Of a DNA stretch of 64,000 bases, positions 48,972 through 58,608 are shown piece by piece. Position 1 is the stretch's first letter; each line of letters begins with the position of its first letter. The notes beneath the pieces were generated by a model. It was given only the letters and a program-made list of their open reading frames with translations. It searched no databases and was not told the origin of the DNA. A program made the position numbers and the translations under genes. Source of the stretch: CAIVAT01 sp037128705 (GTDB lineage: Bacteria > Bacteroidota > Bacteroidia > Bacteroidales > FEN-979); NCBI GenBank assembly GCA_037128705.1, contig JBAXVX010000020.1, forward strand, positions 1-64,000, read 5' to 3'.

Positions 48972-50921
48972 TTATTTCTTAACAGGATACCCGCGTTTCT
49001 TGGCCATATCTTCAAGGCGTTTCTGGAATCCTGATTTCTTCACCGTTTTTTTCTTGTTGGCTTCAATCTGTGCATGGAGTTTTTTCTCATCAATCGTTGC
49101 GCGGATGATATAAATCTGGGCAAAGGTGAGCAGGTTGGCCAGCAGGTAATAATAGCTCAACCCGGATGAGTAATCGTTGAACCAGAAAAGGAACATGACC
49201 GGCATGAGGTACATCATGGTTTTCATCCCGGGCATCTGTGTTTGCTGGGAGCCCATCATCTGCTCGTTGATCTTGGTATAAAGCACGCTGGAGATGGTCA
49301 TGAGCAGGGCAAACAAACTGACGTGGTCACCATAGTAGGGAATGGTAAAGCCATTCGGGAAGGTCCATATTGAATCGTACGACGAAAGGTCTTTTGCCCA
49401 GAGAAATGCCTGCTGACGAAGTTCGATGGAGGAGGGGAAAAAGCGAAACATGGCAATCAGGATCGGCATCTGCAGCAACAAGGGAATGCAACCCGCCATC
49501 GGGTTCACCCCGGCTTTTTTGTATAATTCCATGGTCGCGGACTGCTTTTTCATGGCATCCTCTTTCTTCGGATATCTCTTGGTTAATTCATCGATTTCCG
49601 GTTTCAGAACCTTCATCTTTGCAGATGACTTGTAGGTTTTGAAGGCAATGGGGAACAGGATAATTTTCAGGATTATGGTCAGGATCAGGATGATGATTCC
49701 GTAGTTCCAGCCAAAATTACCAAAGAAGGTGAATACCGGAATTACGGCGTAGATGTTGATCCAGGCCATCAGGAAAAAGCCCCATCCCAGGGGGATCTGT
49801 TTCTCCAGGTCATGATGATATCTTTTCAACCCGTAATATTTGTTGGGACCAAAGTACATGGACATGCCAATCACTTTACTCTCCTTCGGAACATAAGGTA
49901 TCCCGACTTCGGTAGTCATGGTTTTCAGGTAGTGGTTGCCACCCGGCAAGGTAGCCACCTTCAATTTCGGATCGCTGAAAAATTCATCCGCTATGATCGT
50001 GCTCGTAAAAAACTGCTGCTTATAGGATATCCATTTCAGCCGTTCGTTCTTGAGGATCTTCTCTTCATCCTTGGTTTCCGACAGGTTATCTACCTTATCT
50101 TCAGAATACTTGTAGAATAAGCCGGTACTCATCCGCTCCATGTTCAGGCTCTTCTCCTGCCGCTTCAGGTTTTCATTCCAGTTAAGCACCAGGTATTTGG
50201 TTGAAGGGTCAACCACATCGGCCATGTTCACCAATTTAACCGAGTAGCGAAGCATGTATTCATCTCCCCTCACGGTATAAATATATTCGATATATTTTGT
50301 CGGGTCGATGGAGGTATCGTTTGCCGCCACGAACAGGCGCATGCCAAACCTTACTGAATCCTTCCCGGTCACTTTAATCATTGACTGACCGTTATTCTTC
50401 TGATCGGGCCAGAAAGGCTGAAAATAGAGATTGTTTGTGTTGATGATCCTGTTGTTTGAGAAAAAGGAGAGCCCGAATTCAAGTGAATCTTTATCCAGCA
50501 ATAAAAGCGGACGCTGATCCCAGGTGCGATAATCCTTCAGCTCAACCTGGGTAATTTTCCCGCCCCGGGCGGCAATTTTAATGGTATAAACATCATTTTC
50601 AATTGAAAAAGAAGTGTCTTTTCCAACGGCAGCGTTGGCAAATGCCCCCAATTCATCTTTCATCGTCAGGCGCAGCACCGTCATGGAATCGAGTTTCTGA
50701 CCGGTGGCGAGTACCTTTTCCTTTTGCCTGGCCATTTGGAGAGCCCTGTCGCGGGCGAGTGCCCTGATGTCCGAATCACGACGGGCCTGGCTTGCAAGAT
50801 AGGCAGAATCGGCTTTGCGCTTCATCTGAAGTTGTTGTTCCTGCGAGGGGCTCATCAGGTAACTGTAAATGATGAAAATCCCGAATATCAGGACAAGTCC
50901 GATGATGGTGTTTTTATTCAT
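48972..50921 (-). CDS. yidC: Membrane protein insertase YidC
   Basis: 649 residues. A first membrane helix (NTIIGLVLIFGIFIIYSYLM) is followed by a large periplasmic domain (to about 355) and the conserved five-helix insertase core (GWNYGIIILILTIILKIILFPI; MAGCIPLLLQMPILIAMFRFFPSSIELR; TKINEQMM), ending with a basic tail. It inserts membrane proteins alone or with SecYEG. It follows pyrG on the same strand with 42 bp between, but has its own -7 box. Confidence 0.96.
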   Translation of the reverse strand: MNKNTIIGLVLIFGIFIIYSYLMSPSQEQQLQMKRKADSAYLASQARRDSDIRALARDRALQMARQKEKVLATGQKLDSMTVLRLTMKDELGAFANAAVGKDTSFSIENDVYTIKIAARGGKITQVELKDYRTWDQRPLLLLDKDSLEFGLSFFSNNRIINTNNLYFQPFWPDQKNNGQSMIKVTGKDSVRFGMRLFVAANDTSIDPTKYIEYIYTVRGDEYMLRYSVKLVNMADVVDPSTKYLVLNWNENLKRQEKSLNMERMSTGLFYKYSEDKVDNLSETKDEEKILKNERLKWISYKQQFFTSTIIADEFFSDPKLKVATLPGGNHYLKTMTTEVGIPYVPKESKVIGMSMYFGPNKYYGLKRYHHDLEKQIPLGWGFFLMAWINIYAVIPVFTFFGNFGWNYGIIILILTIILKIILFPIAFKTYKSSAKMKVLKPEIDELTKRYPKKEDAMKKQSATMELYKKAGVNPMAGCIPLLLQMPILIAMFRFFPSSIELRQQAFLWAKDLSSYDSIWTFPNGFTIPYYGDHVSLFALLMTISSVLYTKINEQMMGSQQTQMPGMKTMMYLMPVMFLFWFNDYSSGLSYYYLLANLLTFAQIYIIRATIDEKKLHAQIEANKKKTVKKSGFQKRLEDMAKKRGYPVKK

Positions 50922-50944
50922 AGCGATTGTTGGAAAAATGGGTG

Positions 50945-50952
50945 CAAAGGTA
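50945..50952 (-). promoter_or_regulatory. -7 promoter box of yidC
   Basis: TACCTTTG on the minus strand, 23 bp before the yidC ATG. Confidence 0.45.
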
Positions 50953-50963
50953 CAAAATTGTTA

Positions 50964-52574
50964 TTATCTGTCTGCGTATTCCTTTGCAGCTTTTACAAAA
51001 CTGACAAAAAGCGGGTGCGGCCGTGCGACGGTGCTCTTATATTCAGGGTGGAACTGCACCCCGATAAACCATGGATGACCTTCGAGTTCCATGATCTCAA
51101 TAAGATTGTCCTTCTCGTTCAAACCAACCGGTTTCAAACCAGCTTTGGTGTATACCTCAACAAACTCATTGTTAAATTCAAACCTGTGCCGATGACGTTC
51201 CGAAATATTTTCCTGTTCATACACGCCAAAGGCTTTTGAATTTTTACTCAGTTTGCATGGATACGATCCAAGGCGCATGGTGCCTCCAAGGCCCGAGATC
51301 TTTTTTTGCATCTCCATCATATCTATCACCGGGTAGGGCGTGATTTTATTAAATTCGGTGGAATGAGCGCCTTTGAGACCAAGCACATTCCTGCCAAATT
51401 CAATCACGGCACACTGCATGCCTAAGCAAATCCCGAAGAAGGGAATTTTTTGTTCACGCGCATATTTTATGGCGGTGATCTTGCCTTCGATCCCACGCTC
51501 GCCAAAACCGGGAGCTACGAGAATACCATCCAGCTTGCCCAATTTTTCAGCCACATTCGATTCGTCAATAAATTCGGAATGGAAGGTTTGAACCTTGACG
51601 CGTACCCCGTTGATCGCACCGGCATGAATAAACGATTCATTGATCGATTTATAGGCATCCTTCAGTTCAACGTATTTCCCGACCAGCCCGATATTCACCT
51701 CGCTGGAGGGATGCTTGAGCGCATACAGGAACTGTTCCCAGTCAGAAAGATCAGGTTCCTTATCACTGGGCATCATGGTCTTCTTGAGTATCTCCAGGTC
51801 AAGGTTTTCCTGGCGCATCAGGACCGGCACGTCATAAATAGACTCGGCATCGATGCATTCAATGACCGATGTCGGGCTGACATTGCAGAACAGGGCAATC
51901 TTATTGCGGATGCCCTCCGTAAGATGTTTCTCTGTACGGCAAACAATAATATCAGGCTGAACTCCAGATTCAAGCAAGGTTTTAACCGAATGCTGGGTAG
52001 GTTTTGTTTTCAATTCACCGGCTGCTGCAAGGTAGGGGACCAGGGTAAGATGCACCACCACACAATCGTTTCCCAGTTCCCAACGCAACTGACGCACAGC
52101 TTCAATGAACGGAAGCGATTCAATGTCACCCACGGTACCTCCGATTTCGGTGATGATGAAGTCGTAATCTCCACGGTTGGCAAGCAACTTGACGCGATAT
52201 TTGATTTCATCGGTGATATGCGGAATTACCTGGACAGTTTCGCCAAGATATTCCCCTTTCCGTTCCTTGGTAATCACCGACTGATAAATCACGCCAGTGG
52301 TTACATTGTTGGCCTGCGAAGTGGGCACATTGGAAAAACGCTCATAGTGTCCAAGGTCAAGATCAGTCTCAGCACCATCTTCCGTTACAAAACATTCTCC
52401 ATGTTCGTAGGGATTCAGTGTTCCAGGATCGATGTTGATGTAGGGATCAAGTTTTTGGATGGTCACCTTAAATCCCCGTGCAACAAGCAGTTTTGCAATC
52501 GAGGAGGAGATGATTCCCTTCCCCAATGAGGAGGTCACTCCGCCGGTGACGAAAATGTATTTTGTTTTAGACAT
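50964..52574 (-). CDS. pyrG: CTP synthase
   Basis: 536 residues. The N-terminal amidoligase domain begins [26 protein letters not shown], with [38 protein letters not shown]. The C-terminal glutaminase domain has the nucleophile Cys in [12 protein letters not shown] and the His-Glu pair in [10 protein letters not shown]. It makes CTP from UTP, ATP and glutamine. A -7 box (52603-52610) lies upstream. Confidence 0.97.
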   Translation of the reverse strand: MSKTKYIFVTGGVTSSLGKGIISSSIAKLLVARGFKVTIQKLDPYINIDPGTLNPYEHGECFVTEDGAETDLDLGHYERFSNVPTSQANNVTTGVIYQSVITKERKGEYLGETVQVIPHITDEIKYRVKLLANRGDYDFIITEIGGTVGDIESLPFIEAVRQLRWELGNDCVVVHLTLVPYLAAAGELKTKPTQHSVKTLLESGVQPDIIVCRTEKHLTEGIRNKIALFCNVSPTSVIECIDAESIYDVPVLMRQENLDLEILKKTMMPSDKEPDLSDWEQFLYALKHPSSEVNIGLVGKYVELKDAYKSINESFIHAGAINGVRVKVQTFHSEFIDESNVAEKLGKLDGILVAPGFGERGIEGKITAIKYAREQKIPFFGICLGMQCAVIEFGRNVLGLKGAHSTEFNKITPYPVIDMMEMQKKISGLGGTMRLGSYPCKLSKNSKAFGVYEQENISERHRHRFEFNNEFVEVYTKAGLKPVGLNEKDNLIEIMELEGHPWFIGVQFHPEYKSTVARPHPLFVSFVKAAKEYADR

Positions 52575-52602
52575 GAAAATAGTGTTGAAGACTGTACCCT
52601 TG

Positions 52603-52610
52603 CAAATTTA
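52603..52610 (-). promoter_or_regulatory. -7 promoter box of pyrG
   Basis: TAAATTTG on the minus strand, 28 bp before the pyrG ATG. Confidence 0.45.
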
Positions 52611-52621
52611 CGGTAAATTAT

Positions 52622-53431
52622 TTAATTTCCACCCTTTCTGATGCGTCTTTTGATGGCCAGGATTTCGGAAGCAATCTCTTCGATCGGTTTGTTGGTCACC
52701 TGGATCACCGGCCATTCAAACCGGTTGAAAATGTTTTGCGCATAGCTAAGCTCCTTCCTGACAAAGTCAACCGACGAATATTCGCCGGTCGCTCCCCCCA
52801 GATATTGCTGCCTGACGAGACGCAGGCTGGAGAGGTCGTGCGCCTGCGTCATCAGTCCGAAAACGCTGCCATGCGGCATGTTGGAAAGCGAATCGGGAAG
52901 ATCGATTCCCATGACGATGGGATAGTTGGCTACAAACCAGCCCTTAAATGCGAGGTAGATACTGAGGGGCGTTTTGAAGGTCCGCGACACCCCAACCAGG
53001 ACGATCTCCGCTTTGTCATATTCTTCACCGCGCTGACCGTCATCGTGGTTAAATGCAAATTGCATGGAATCAATGCGTTTGAAATACTCTTTATTCAACG
53101 AAAAGAAAAGTCCGGGCTCCCCGGTGGGCGAATCGGCAAAATGGTGGGCGAGCCTTGATAAGAGCGGCCCCATCAGGTCAATGGCGTCAATGTTATGTAT
53201 ACGGCTGATGCGAAGCATATCTTCGCGCAATGATTCCGAAACCAGCGTATGTACAATGAAACCCCTGTGCACGACCACTTCCGCCACAATTTCCTCAATC
53301 TGGGATTCCGTCCGGACATCGCCCTTTTGAATGACATCCACCTCGGTCCCGGGGAATTGAGTCAGGGCAGCCATGAGCGTTTGTTCCGCGGTCCTGCCGG
53401 TGCCATCGGAAACGACAAAAATTTTATTCAT
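52622..53431 (-). CDS. PEP synthase/PPDK regulatory kinase-phosphorylase (PpsR, DUF299)
   Basis: 269 residues. The family inactivates pyruvate phosphate dikinase or PEP synthase by ADP-dependent phosphorylation of a Thr near the catalytic His, and reverses it. MNKIFVVSDGTGRTAEQTLMAAL and VLVGVSRTFKTPLSIYLAFKG are characteristic. The P-loop-like motif usually reads GVSRTSKTP or GVSRTGKTP; here a Phe (TTC codon) takes the Ser/Gly place. The ATG at 53431 gives the standard start. Its usual target enzyme is not visible; the dikinase-like gene at 61645 lacks the matching Thr. It is divergent from gapA. Confidence 0.9.
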   Translation of the reverse strand: MNKIFVVSDGTGRTAEQTLMAALTQFPGTEVDVIQKGDVRTESQIEEIVAEVVVHRGFIVHTLVSESLREDMLRISRIHNIDAIDLMGPLLSRLAHHFADSPTGEPGLFFSLNKEYFKRIDSMQFAFNHDDGQRGEEYDKAEIVLVGVSRTFKTPLSIYLAFKGWFVANYPIVMGIDLPDSLSNMPHGSVFGLMTQAHDLSSLRLVRQQYLGGATGEYSSVDFVRKELSYAQNIFNRFEWPVIQVTNKPIEEIASEILAIKRRIRKGGN

Positions 53432-53479
53432 GCCACAGGGATTGATGCGGATAAATCTATAACTTTTATTGGTTCCCGG

Positions 53480-53487
53480 CAAAATTA
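53480..53487 (-). promoter_or_regulatory. -7 promoter box of the ppsR-type gene
   Basis: TAATTTTG on the minus strand in the gapA/ppsR divergent gap; the same box as that of gapA. Confidence 0.4.
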
Positions 53488-53520
53488 ATCACAGGTTTTT
53501 TTTACTAACATTTAAATCCT

Positions 53521-53528
53521 TAATTTTG
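53521..53528 (+). promoter_or_regulatory. -7 promoter box of gapA
   Basis: TAATTTTG, leaving an AT-rich leader of about 38 nt before the gapA ATG at 53573. Confidence 0.5.
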
Positions 53529-53560
53529 CATTTTTTATGAGTTAAAATATTATAAATTAA

Positions 53561-54577
<1,017 letters not shown>

Positions 54578-54578
54578 T

Positions 54579-55844
54579 ATGAGCCATATTCTCAGGCATG
54601 GAGACATGGAAGGTTACATCATGGTGGTGGAAGACTCCCTGGTCGAATCCACCATGGTGAAAGCCTTGCTAAAGCAACATGGTTATAAAGTCAAGGTATT
54701 CCACCATGGGGCCGAAGCGTTCGATGCTGCAAATGAGGAGCTTCCAATGCTCATCATTTCTGATGTCCTGATGCCTGTCATGGATGGGTTTGAATTCTGC
54801 GAAAAGCTGAAATCAACCCCTTCTCTGATGGATGTGCCTGTGATCCTTCTTACCTCGCTGCATGATCCGCTGGATATCATCCGGGGATTGCAGGTCGGTG
54901 CCGATAATTTCATCACCAAACCATTTGAATCAAAGTACCTGTTATCCAGGGTCAATTACCTTCTTGCCAACCGCGAACTGCGGAGTGCGGGCAATACCGA
55001 TATGATGCTCGAGATCATGTTCAAAGGGAACAGGTATGCCATTAACTCAGAGAGAAAGCAGATTCTCGATCTTCTGCTGTCGGTTTATGAAACATCCATT
55101 GAACAAAACCAGGCGTTGACAGAGGCTCAGAAACAGTTGCAGCAGACCAACGAGCACCTCGCCATTGCCAATCGTGATTTGGAATCCTTCTCCTACACCA
55201 TTTCCCATGATCTGCGAACACCGCTTAACTATATCAGCGTCAGCACGCAACTGCTCAAACAAAAGCATGAGAAGGAATTTAATGACGAGGACAACTCATA
55301 CCTGGATACCATCCTGAATACTGTGCGATCGATGGTGGACATGATCAGCGACCTGCTTCAGTTTTCACGTTCAGGCAATATCAAGGTCGACTTGCAGAAA
55401 GTTGACCTCACCGATCTGTCAAAAAAGGTCATTGACTGGACGCGGCAGGACAACCCGGAGCGGGAGATCAGGTTCATGGTCGAAGAGGGTATTTATGTCT
55501 CCGGCGATCCCAGCCTTCTGATGGTTGTCATGAAAAACCTGCTTGGAAATGCATGGAAGTATACCTCATACACGGCCAATCCGGAAATATATATCGGGAC
55601 CCAACCCAATGAAACTCATACAACTGTGTTTGTTAAAGATAACGGCGCCGGGTTTAACCCAAACCAGGCTCATAACCTCTTTACCCCTTTTGTACGGCTT
55701 CATTCGCAGGATGAATTCCCGGGAACGGGAGTAGGACTTTCAACGGTAAAACGTATTGTTGAGAAACACGGAGGCAAAATTTGGGCAACCGGAGAAGTTG
55801 GGAAAGGGGCGACATTTTTCTTCACGGTACCGAAGTATATCTAA
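54579..55844 (+). CDS. Receiver-histidine kinase protein coupled to gapA
   Basis: 421 residues, a receiver domain first and a kinase after. Receiver: MVVEDSLVES, acceptor Asp in MLIISDVLMPVMDGF, ILLTSLHDP, NFITKPFESKYLL. A coiled coil follows (QALTEAQKQLQQTNEHLAIANRDLE), then the dimerisation His in FSYTISHDLRTPLNY, the N-box in MKNLLGNAWKY and G-boxes DNGAGFN and GTGVGLSTV. There is no membrane segment, so it is cytoplasmic and likely works within a phosphorelay. The ATG at 54579 is one base from the gapA stop; an internal ATG at 54606 is an alternative. An intrinsic terminator follows. Confidence 0.9.
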   Translation: MSHILRHGDMEGYIMVVEDSLVESTMVKALLKQHGYKVKVFHHGAEAFDAANEELPMLIISDVLMPVMDGFEFCEKLKSTPSLMDVPVILLTSLHDPLDIIRGLQVGADNFITKPFESKYLLSRVNYLLANRELRSAGNTDMMLEIMFKGNRYAINSERKQILDLLLSVYETSIEQNQALTEAQKQLQQTNEHLAIANRDLESFSYTISHDLRTPLNYISVSTQLLKQKHEKEFNDEDNSYLDTILNTVRSMVDMISDLLQFSRSGNIKVDLQKVDLTDLSKKVIDWTRQDNPEREIRFMVEEGIYVSGDPSLLMVVMKNLLGNAWKYTSYTANPEIYIGTQPNETHTTVFVKDNGAGFNPNQAHNLFTPFVRLHSQDEFPGTGVGLSTVKRIVEKHGGKIWATGEVGKGATFFFTVPKYI

Positions 55845-55875
55845 GTGGATCACAAGACAGGTTTATTCGGAAATT

Positions 55876-55905
55876 GGCCGTCCTGAGTTACGACGGCCTT
55901 TTCTT
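55876..55905 (+). terminator. Intrinsic terminator after the kinase gene
   Basis: GGCCGTC (55876-55882) and GACGGCC (55892-55898) form a perfect 7-bp stem with a 9-base loop, followed by a T-rich run (TTTTCTTT). It ends the gapA-kinase transcript just before the serine dehydratase gene. Confidence 0.75.
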
Positions 55906-55921
55906 TCATTTTCTATGGACT

Positions 55922-57121
55922 ATGGAATCGATCAAAGAAATATTTAAAATTGGTTATGGCCCGTCCAGCAGCCATACCATGGGACCACGTAAAGCTGCTG
56001 AAATTTTTAAAGCCAGGAACCCGGGAATAAAAAAATTCAGGGTCACCCTGTATGGAAGTCTGGCGGCAACAGGAAAGGGCCATATGACGGATAAAGCCTT
56101 AACGGAAGCGTTGCACCCTTTCAGCACGGAGGTTTTATGGGAACCGGAGATATTTTTACCAGCCCACCCCAACGGACTCACATTCGAGGCATTGGATAAG
56201 CTGGACAATGTGCGCGATACCTGGACCATTTACAGCATCGGTGGTGGCGATATCAGCGATACCGGACAAAGGAACCCGAACAGCCTGATCTATCCGCTGA
56301 CGACCATGAGTGAAGTGCTGAAATGGTGCGAGGAAAACGGAAGGACCATGTGGGAATTTGTTGAACAACACGAATCGCCCGACCTATGGGATCACCTTGC
56401 GGAGGTATGGAAGGTGATGCAGGAGGCTATTGAACGCGGTATTGAAACTGAAGGAGTACTTCCCGGGCGGTTAAATCTCCCCCGTAAATCATCATCCTTC
56501 TACACAAAGGCCCGGAGTTTCAAGGGAACCCTGGCACGGCGTGCATTCACCTTTGCCTATGCCCTGGCTGTTTCAGAAGAAAATGCCGCCGGTGGGAAAA
56601 TTGTCACCGCCCCTACCTGCGGCTCCTGCGGAGTTATCCCTGCTGTGCTCTACCTGTTAAAAACGCAGTATGATTTCTCCGAAAAAAAGATCTTAAGGGG
56701 ATTGGCTACGGCCGGGCTCATTGGAAACCTGATCAAGACCAACGCCTCCATTTCCGGCGCCGAGGTCGGATGCCAGGGAGAGATCGGCAGTGCAAGTTCA
56801 ATGGCAGCAGCTGCTGCTGAACAAATGTTCGGCGGAACGCCGGGCCAGGTTGAATATGCGGCCTCCATTGCCATGGAACATTTCCTGGGACTTACATGTG
56901 ATCCCTTGCTGGGCCTGGTCCAGATTCCGTGCATTGAACGAAATGCCTTTGGCGCCGCCCGTGCCCTTGATGCCAACATGTATGCCCTGCTCTCCGATGG
57001 GCACCACATCGTAAGTTTCGACCGGGTGATCCAGGCCATGAAGCAGACCGGGCATGACCTGCCGAGAATATACAGGGAGACCGCAGAGGGAGGATTGGCG
57101 GCCCTGCGGATAAAGGAATGA
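55922..57121 (+). CDS. L-serine ammonia-lyase (single-chain, iron-sulfur type)
   Basis: 399 residues. It turns L-serine into pyruvate and ammonia with a [4Fe-4S] cluster. The N-terminal beta-type domain begins MESIKEIFKIGYGPSSSHTMGP. The C-terminal alpha-type domain holds TAPTCGSCGVIPAVL, GAEVGCQGEIGSASSMAAAA and LTCDPLLGLVQIPCIERN with the cluster cysteines. The ATG at 55922 gives the family's normal start and leaves the terminator upstream. It supplies pyruvate in anaerobic amino acid use. Confidence 0.94.
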   Translation: MESIKEIFKIGYGPSSSHTMGPRKAAEIFKARNPGIKKFRVTLYGSLAATGKGHMTDKALTEALHPFSTEVLWEPEIFLPAHPNGLTFEALDKLDNVRDTWTIYSIGGGDISDTGQRNPNSLIYPLTTMSEVLKWCEENGRTMWEFVEQHESPDLWDHLAEVWKVMQEAIERGIETEGVLPGRLNLPRKSSSFYTKARSFKGTLARRAFTFAYALAVSEENAAGGKIVTAPTCGSCGVIPAVLYLLKTQYDFSEKKILRGLATAGLIGNLIKTNASISGAEVGCQGEIGSASSMAAAAAEQMFGGTPGQVEYAASIAMEHFLGLTCDPLLGLVQIPCIERNAFGAARALDANMYALLSDGHHIVSFDRVIQAMKQTGHDLPRIYRETAEGGLAALRIKE

Positions 57122-57157
57122 CCAATGACCATTGAATGTTAATATTTTTAGTAAAAC

Positions 57158-58585
57158 GTGAAAGACAAGCTGGTTCAATATTTTAAACAGAATGCAATTT
57201 ACCTGGTGCTTTTAGCTTATGGGCTGGCAGGGGTGATGACCATTGTGTTTTTTGACGGCACCGGCGACAGCGGCGACAGCATCATGCATTACCTGTTTGC
57301 CAGGTATGCGCCCGTTCATCCTGAACTTTACTTTGATCATTGGGCCAAACCTTTGTTCGTGCTGATCAGTTCGCCGTTTGCCCAATTTGGTTTTAACGGG
57401 ATGAAGTTGTTCAATCTCTCGGTCTCTTTGCTTACTTTGTACCTCACCTACCTGACAGCCCGTTCACTTGGAATGCCGAACCCGTTGCTGGGAGTCGTTT
57501 TCCTGATCTTTATGCCGCTTCAGTATATTCTTACCTTTTCAGGCCTTACGGAACCCCTTTTTGCGTTGTTCCTCATTGGCGCCATTTTCCTTGCCATCCA
57601 CCGAAAATACCTTGCTGCAGCGGTCGTGGTATCCCTGATGCCTTTTGTTCGCTCCGAGGGGTTGATCATTATCGTGGTGTTCGGGGGCTGGCTGCTCTGC
57701 AAAAGGCAATGGAAATATATTCCCTGGCTGCTGGCCGGGCATATCCTGTATTCCTTTGCCGGATATTCCGTTCACCATGACCTGCTGTGGATTTTCACCA
57801 AAATACCCTATGGCAGCCTGGATGCGAAGTATGGAAGCGGCCCCCTGCTCCATTTCGTGACCCAGATGAATTACGTGATTGGAGTTCCGCTGTACCTCTT
57901 ATTGGTGGCCGGTATTTTCAGCTACCTGTGGCATTGGATCCGAAAAAAAGGAATGATATCACCCGATGAGACCATCCTGATTTTTGCCGGATTTTTCCTT
58001 TTTTTCATCGCCCATTCTCTTTTCTGGTATCTGGGCATCTTCAACTCAATGGGATTAAAGCGTGTCCTTCTTGGCGCTGCACCACTGATAAGCCTGATGG
58101 CGCTAAGGGGATTTAACCTGCTGACTCTGGAAATAATCCCGGGAAAAAAAGTTGTCACGCGCATTATGGGTGGACTGCTTGTTACCTATGTAGTCATTTT
58201 CCCCTTTACCCACAACCCGGCTGCGATCCGCTTTTCGAATGACATGAAGGCTACCAGGGAGCAAACCATGGCGAAGGCAGTTGCTTCCTATATGGCTCAA
58301 AATCCTGTTCCGCCCCAGAACAAAATGCTGTATACCCATCCATACCTCAGCGAATCGATGAACATTGACCATTTCAATGGTCTCCGGCGTCGTGACCTTA
58401 CCATGAGAAATGTCAGTCTGTTGCAACCCGGTGATAAGGTCATCTGGGACAATTGGTTTGCTGTTGTTGAAACCAAAACCACCCTCCGGTCACTGCTTGA
58501 GACGCCAGGGTTGGTACGTGAAATCGATTTTTCGGCCAATGAGGATGGCCATGAAATAAAATTTGTTGTATTAAGAAAAGATTAA
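57158..58585 (+). CDS. GT-C-like polytopic membrane protein (putative glycosyltransferase)
   Basis: 475 residues from a GTG. About ten membrane helices. The first loop contains GDSGDSIMHYLFARYAPVHPELYFDHWAKPL, with acidic residues where GT-C (PMT/ArnT-like) glycosyltransferases keep their catalytic Asp. The C-terminal 110 residues are soluble. GT-C members move sugars from lipid carriers to proteins or polymers; the donor and acceptor are unknown, and a non-enzymatic role cannot be excluded. It lies 36 bp after the serine dehydratase and 23 bp before the helicase. Confidence 0.7.
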   Translation: MKDKLVQYFKQNAIYLVLLAYGLAGVMTIVFFDGTGDSGDSIMHYLFARYAPVHPELYFDHWAKPLFVLISSPFAQFGFNGMKLFNLSVSLLTLYLTYLTARSLGMPNPLLGVVFLIFMPLQYILTFSGLTEPLFALFLIGAIFLAIHRKYLAAAVVVSLMPFVRSEGLIIIVVFGGWLLCKRQWKYIPWLLAGHILYSFAGYSVHHDLLWIFTKIPYGSLDAKYGSGPLLHFVTQMNYVIGVPLYLLLVAGIFSYLWHWIRKKGMISPDETILIFAGFFLFFIAHSLFWYLGIFNSMGLKRVLLGAAPLISLMALRGFNLLTLEIIPGKKVVTRIMGGLLVTYVVIFPFTHNPAAIRFSNDMKATREQTMAKAVASYMAQNPVPPQNKMLYTHPYLSESMNIDHFNGLRRRDLTMRNVSLLQPGDKVIWDNWFAVVETKTTLRSLLETPGLVREIDFSANEDGHEIKFVVLRKD

Positions 58586-58608
58586 ATAAATACTAATAAG
58601 ATAATTCC

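Noticed and set aside
57117..57130. Another heptamer array (AATGACC twice)
   Set aside because: Only two units, so chance cannot be excluded.
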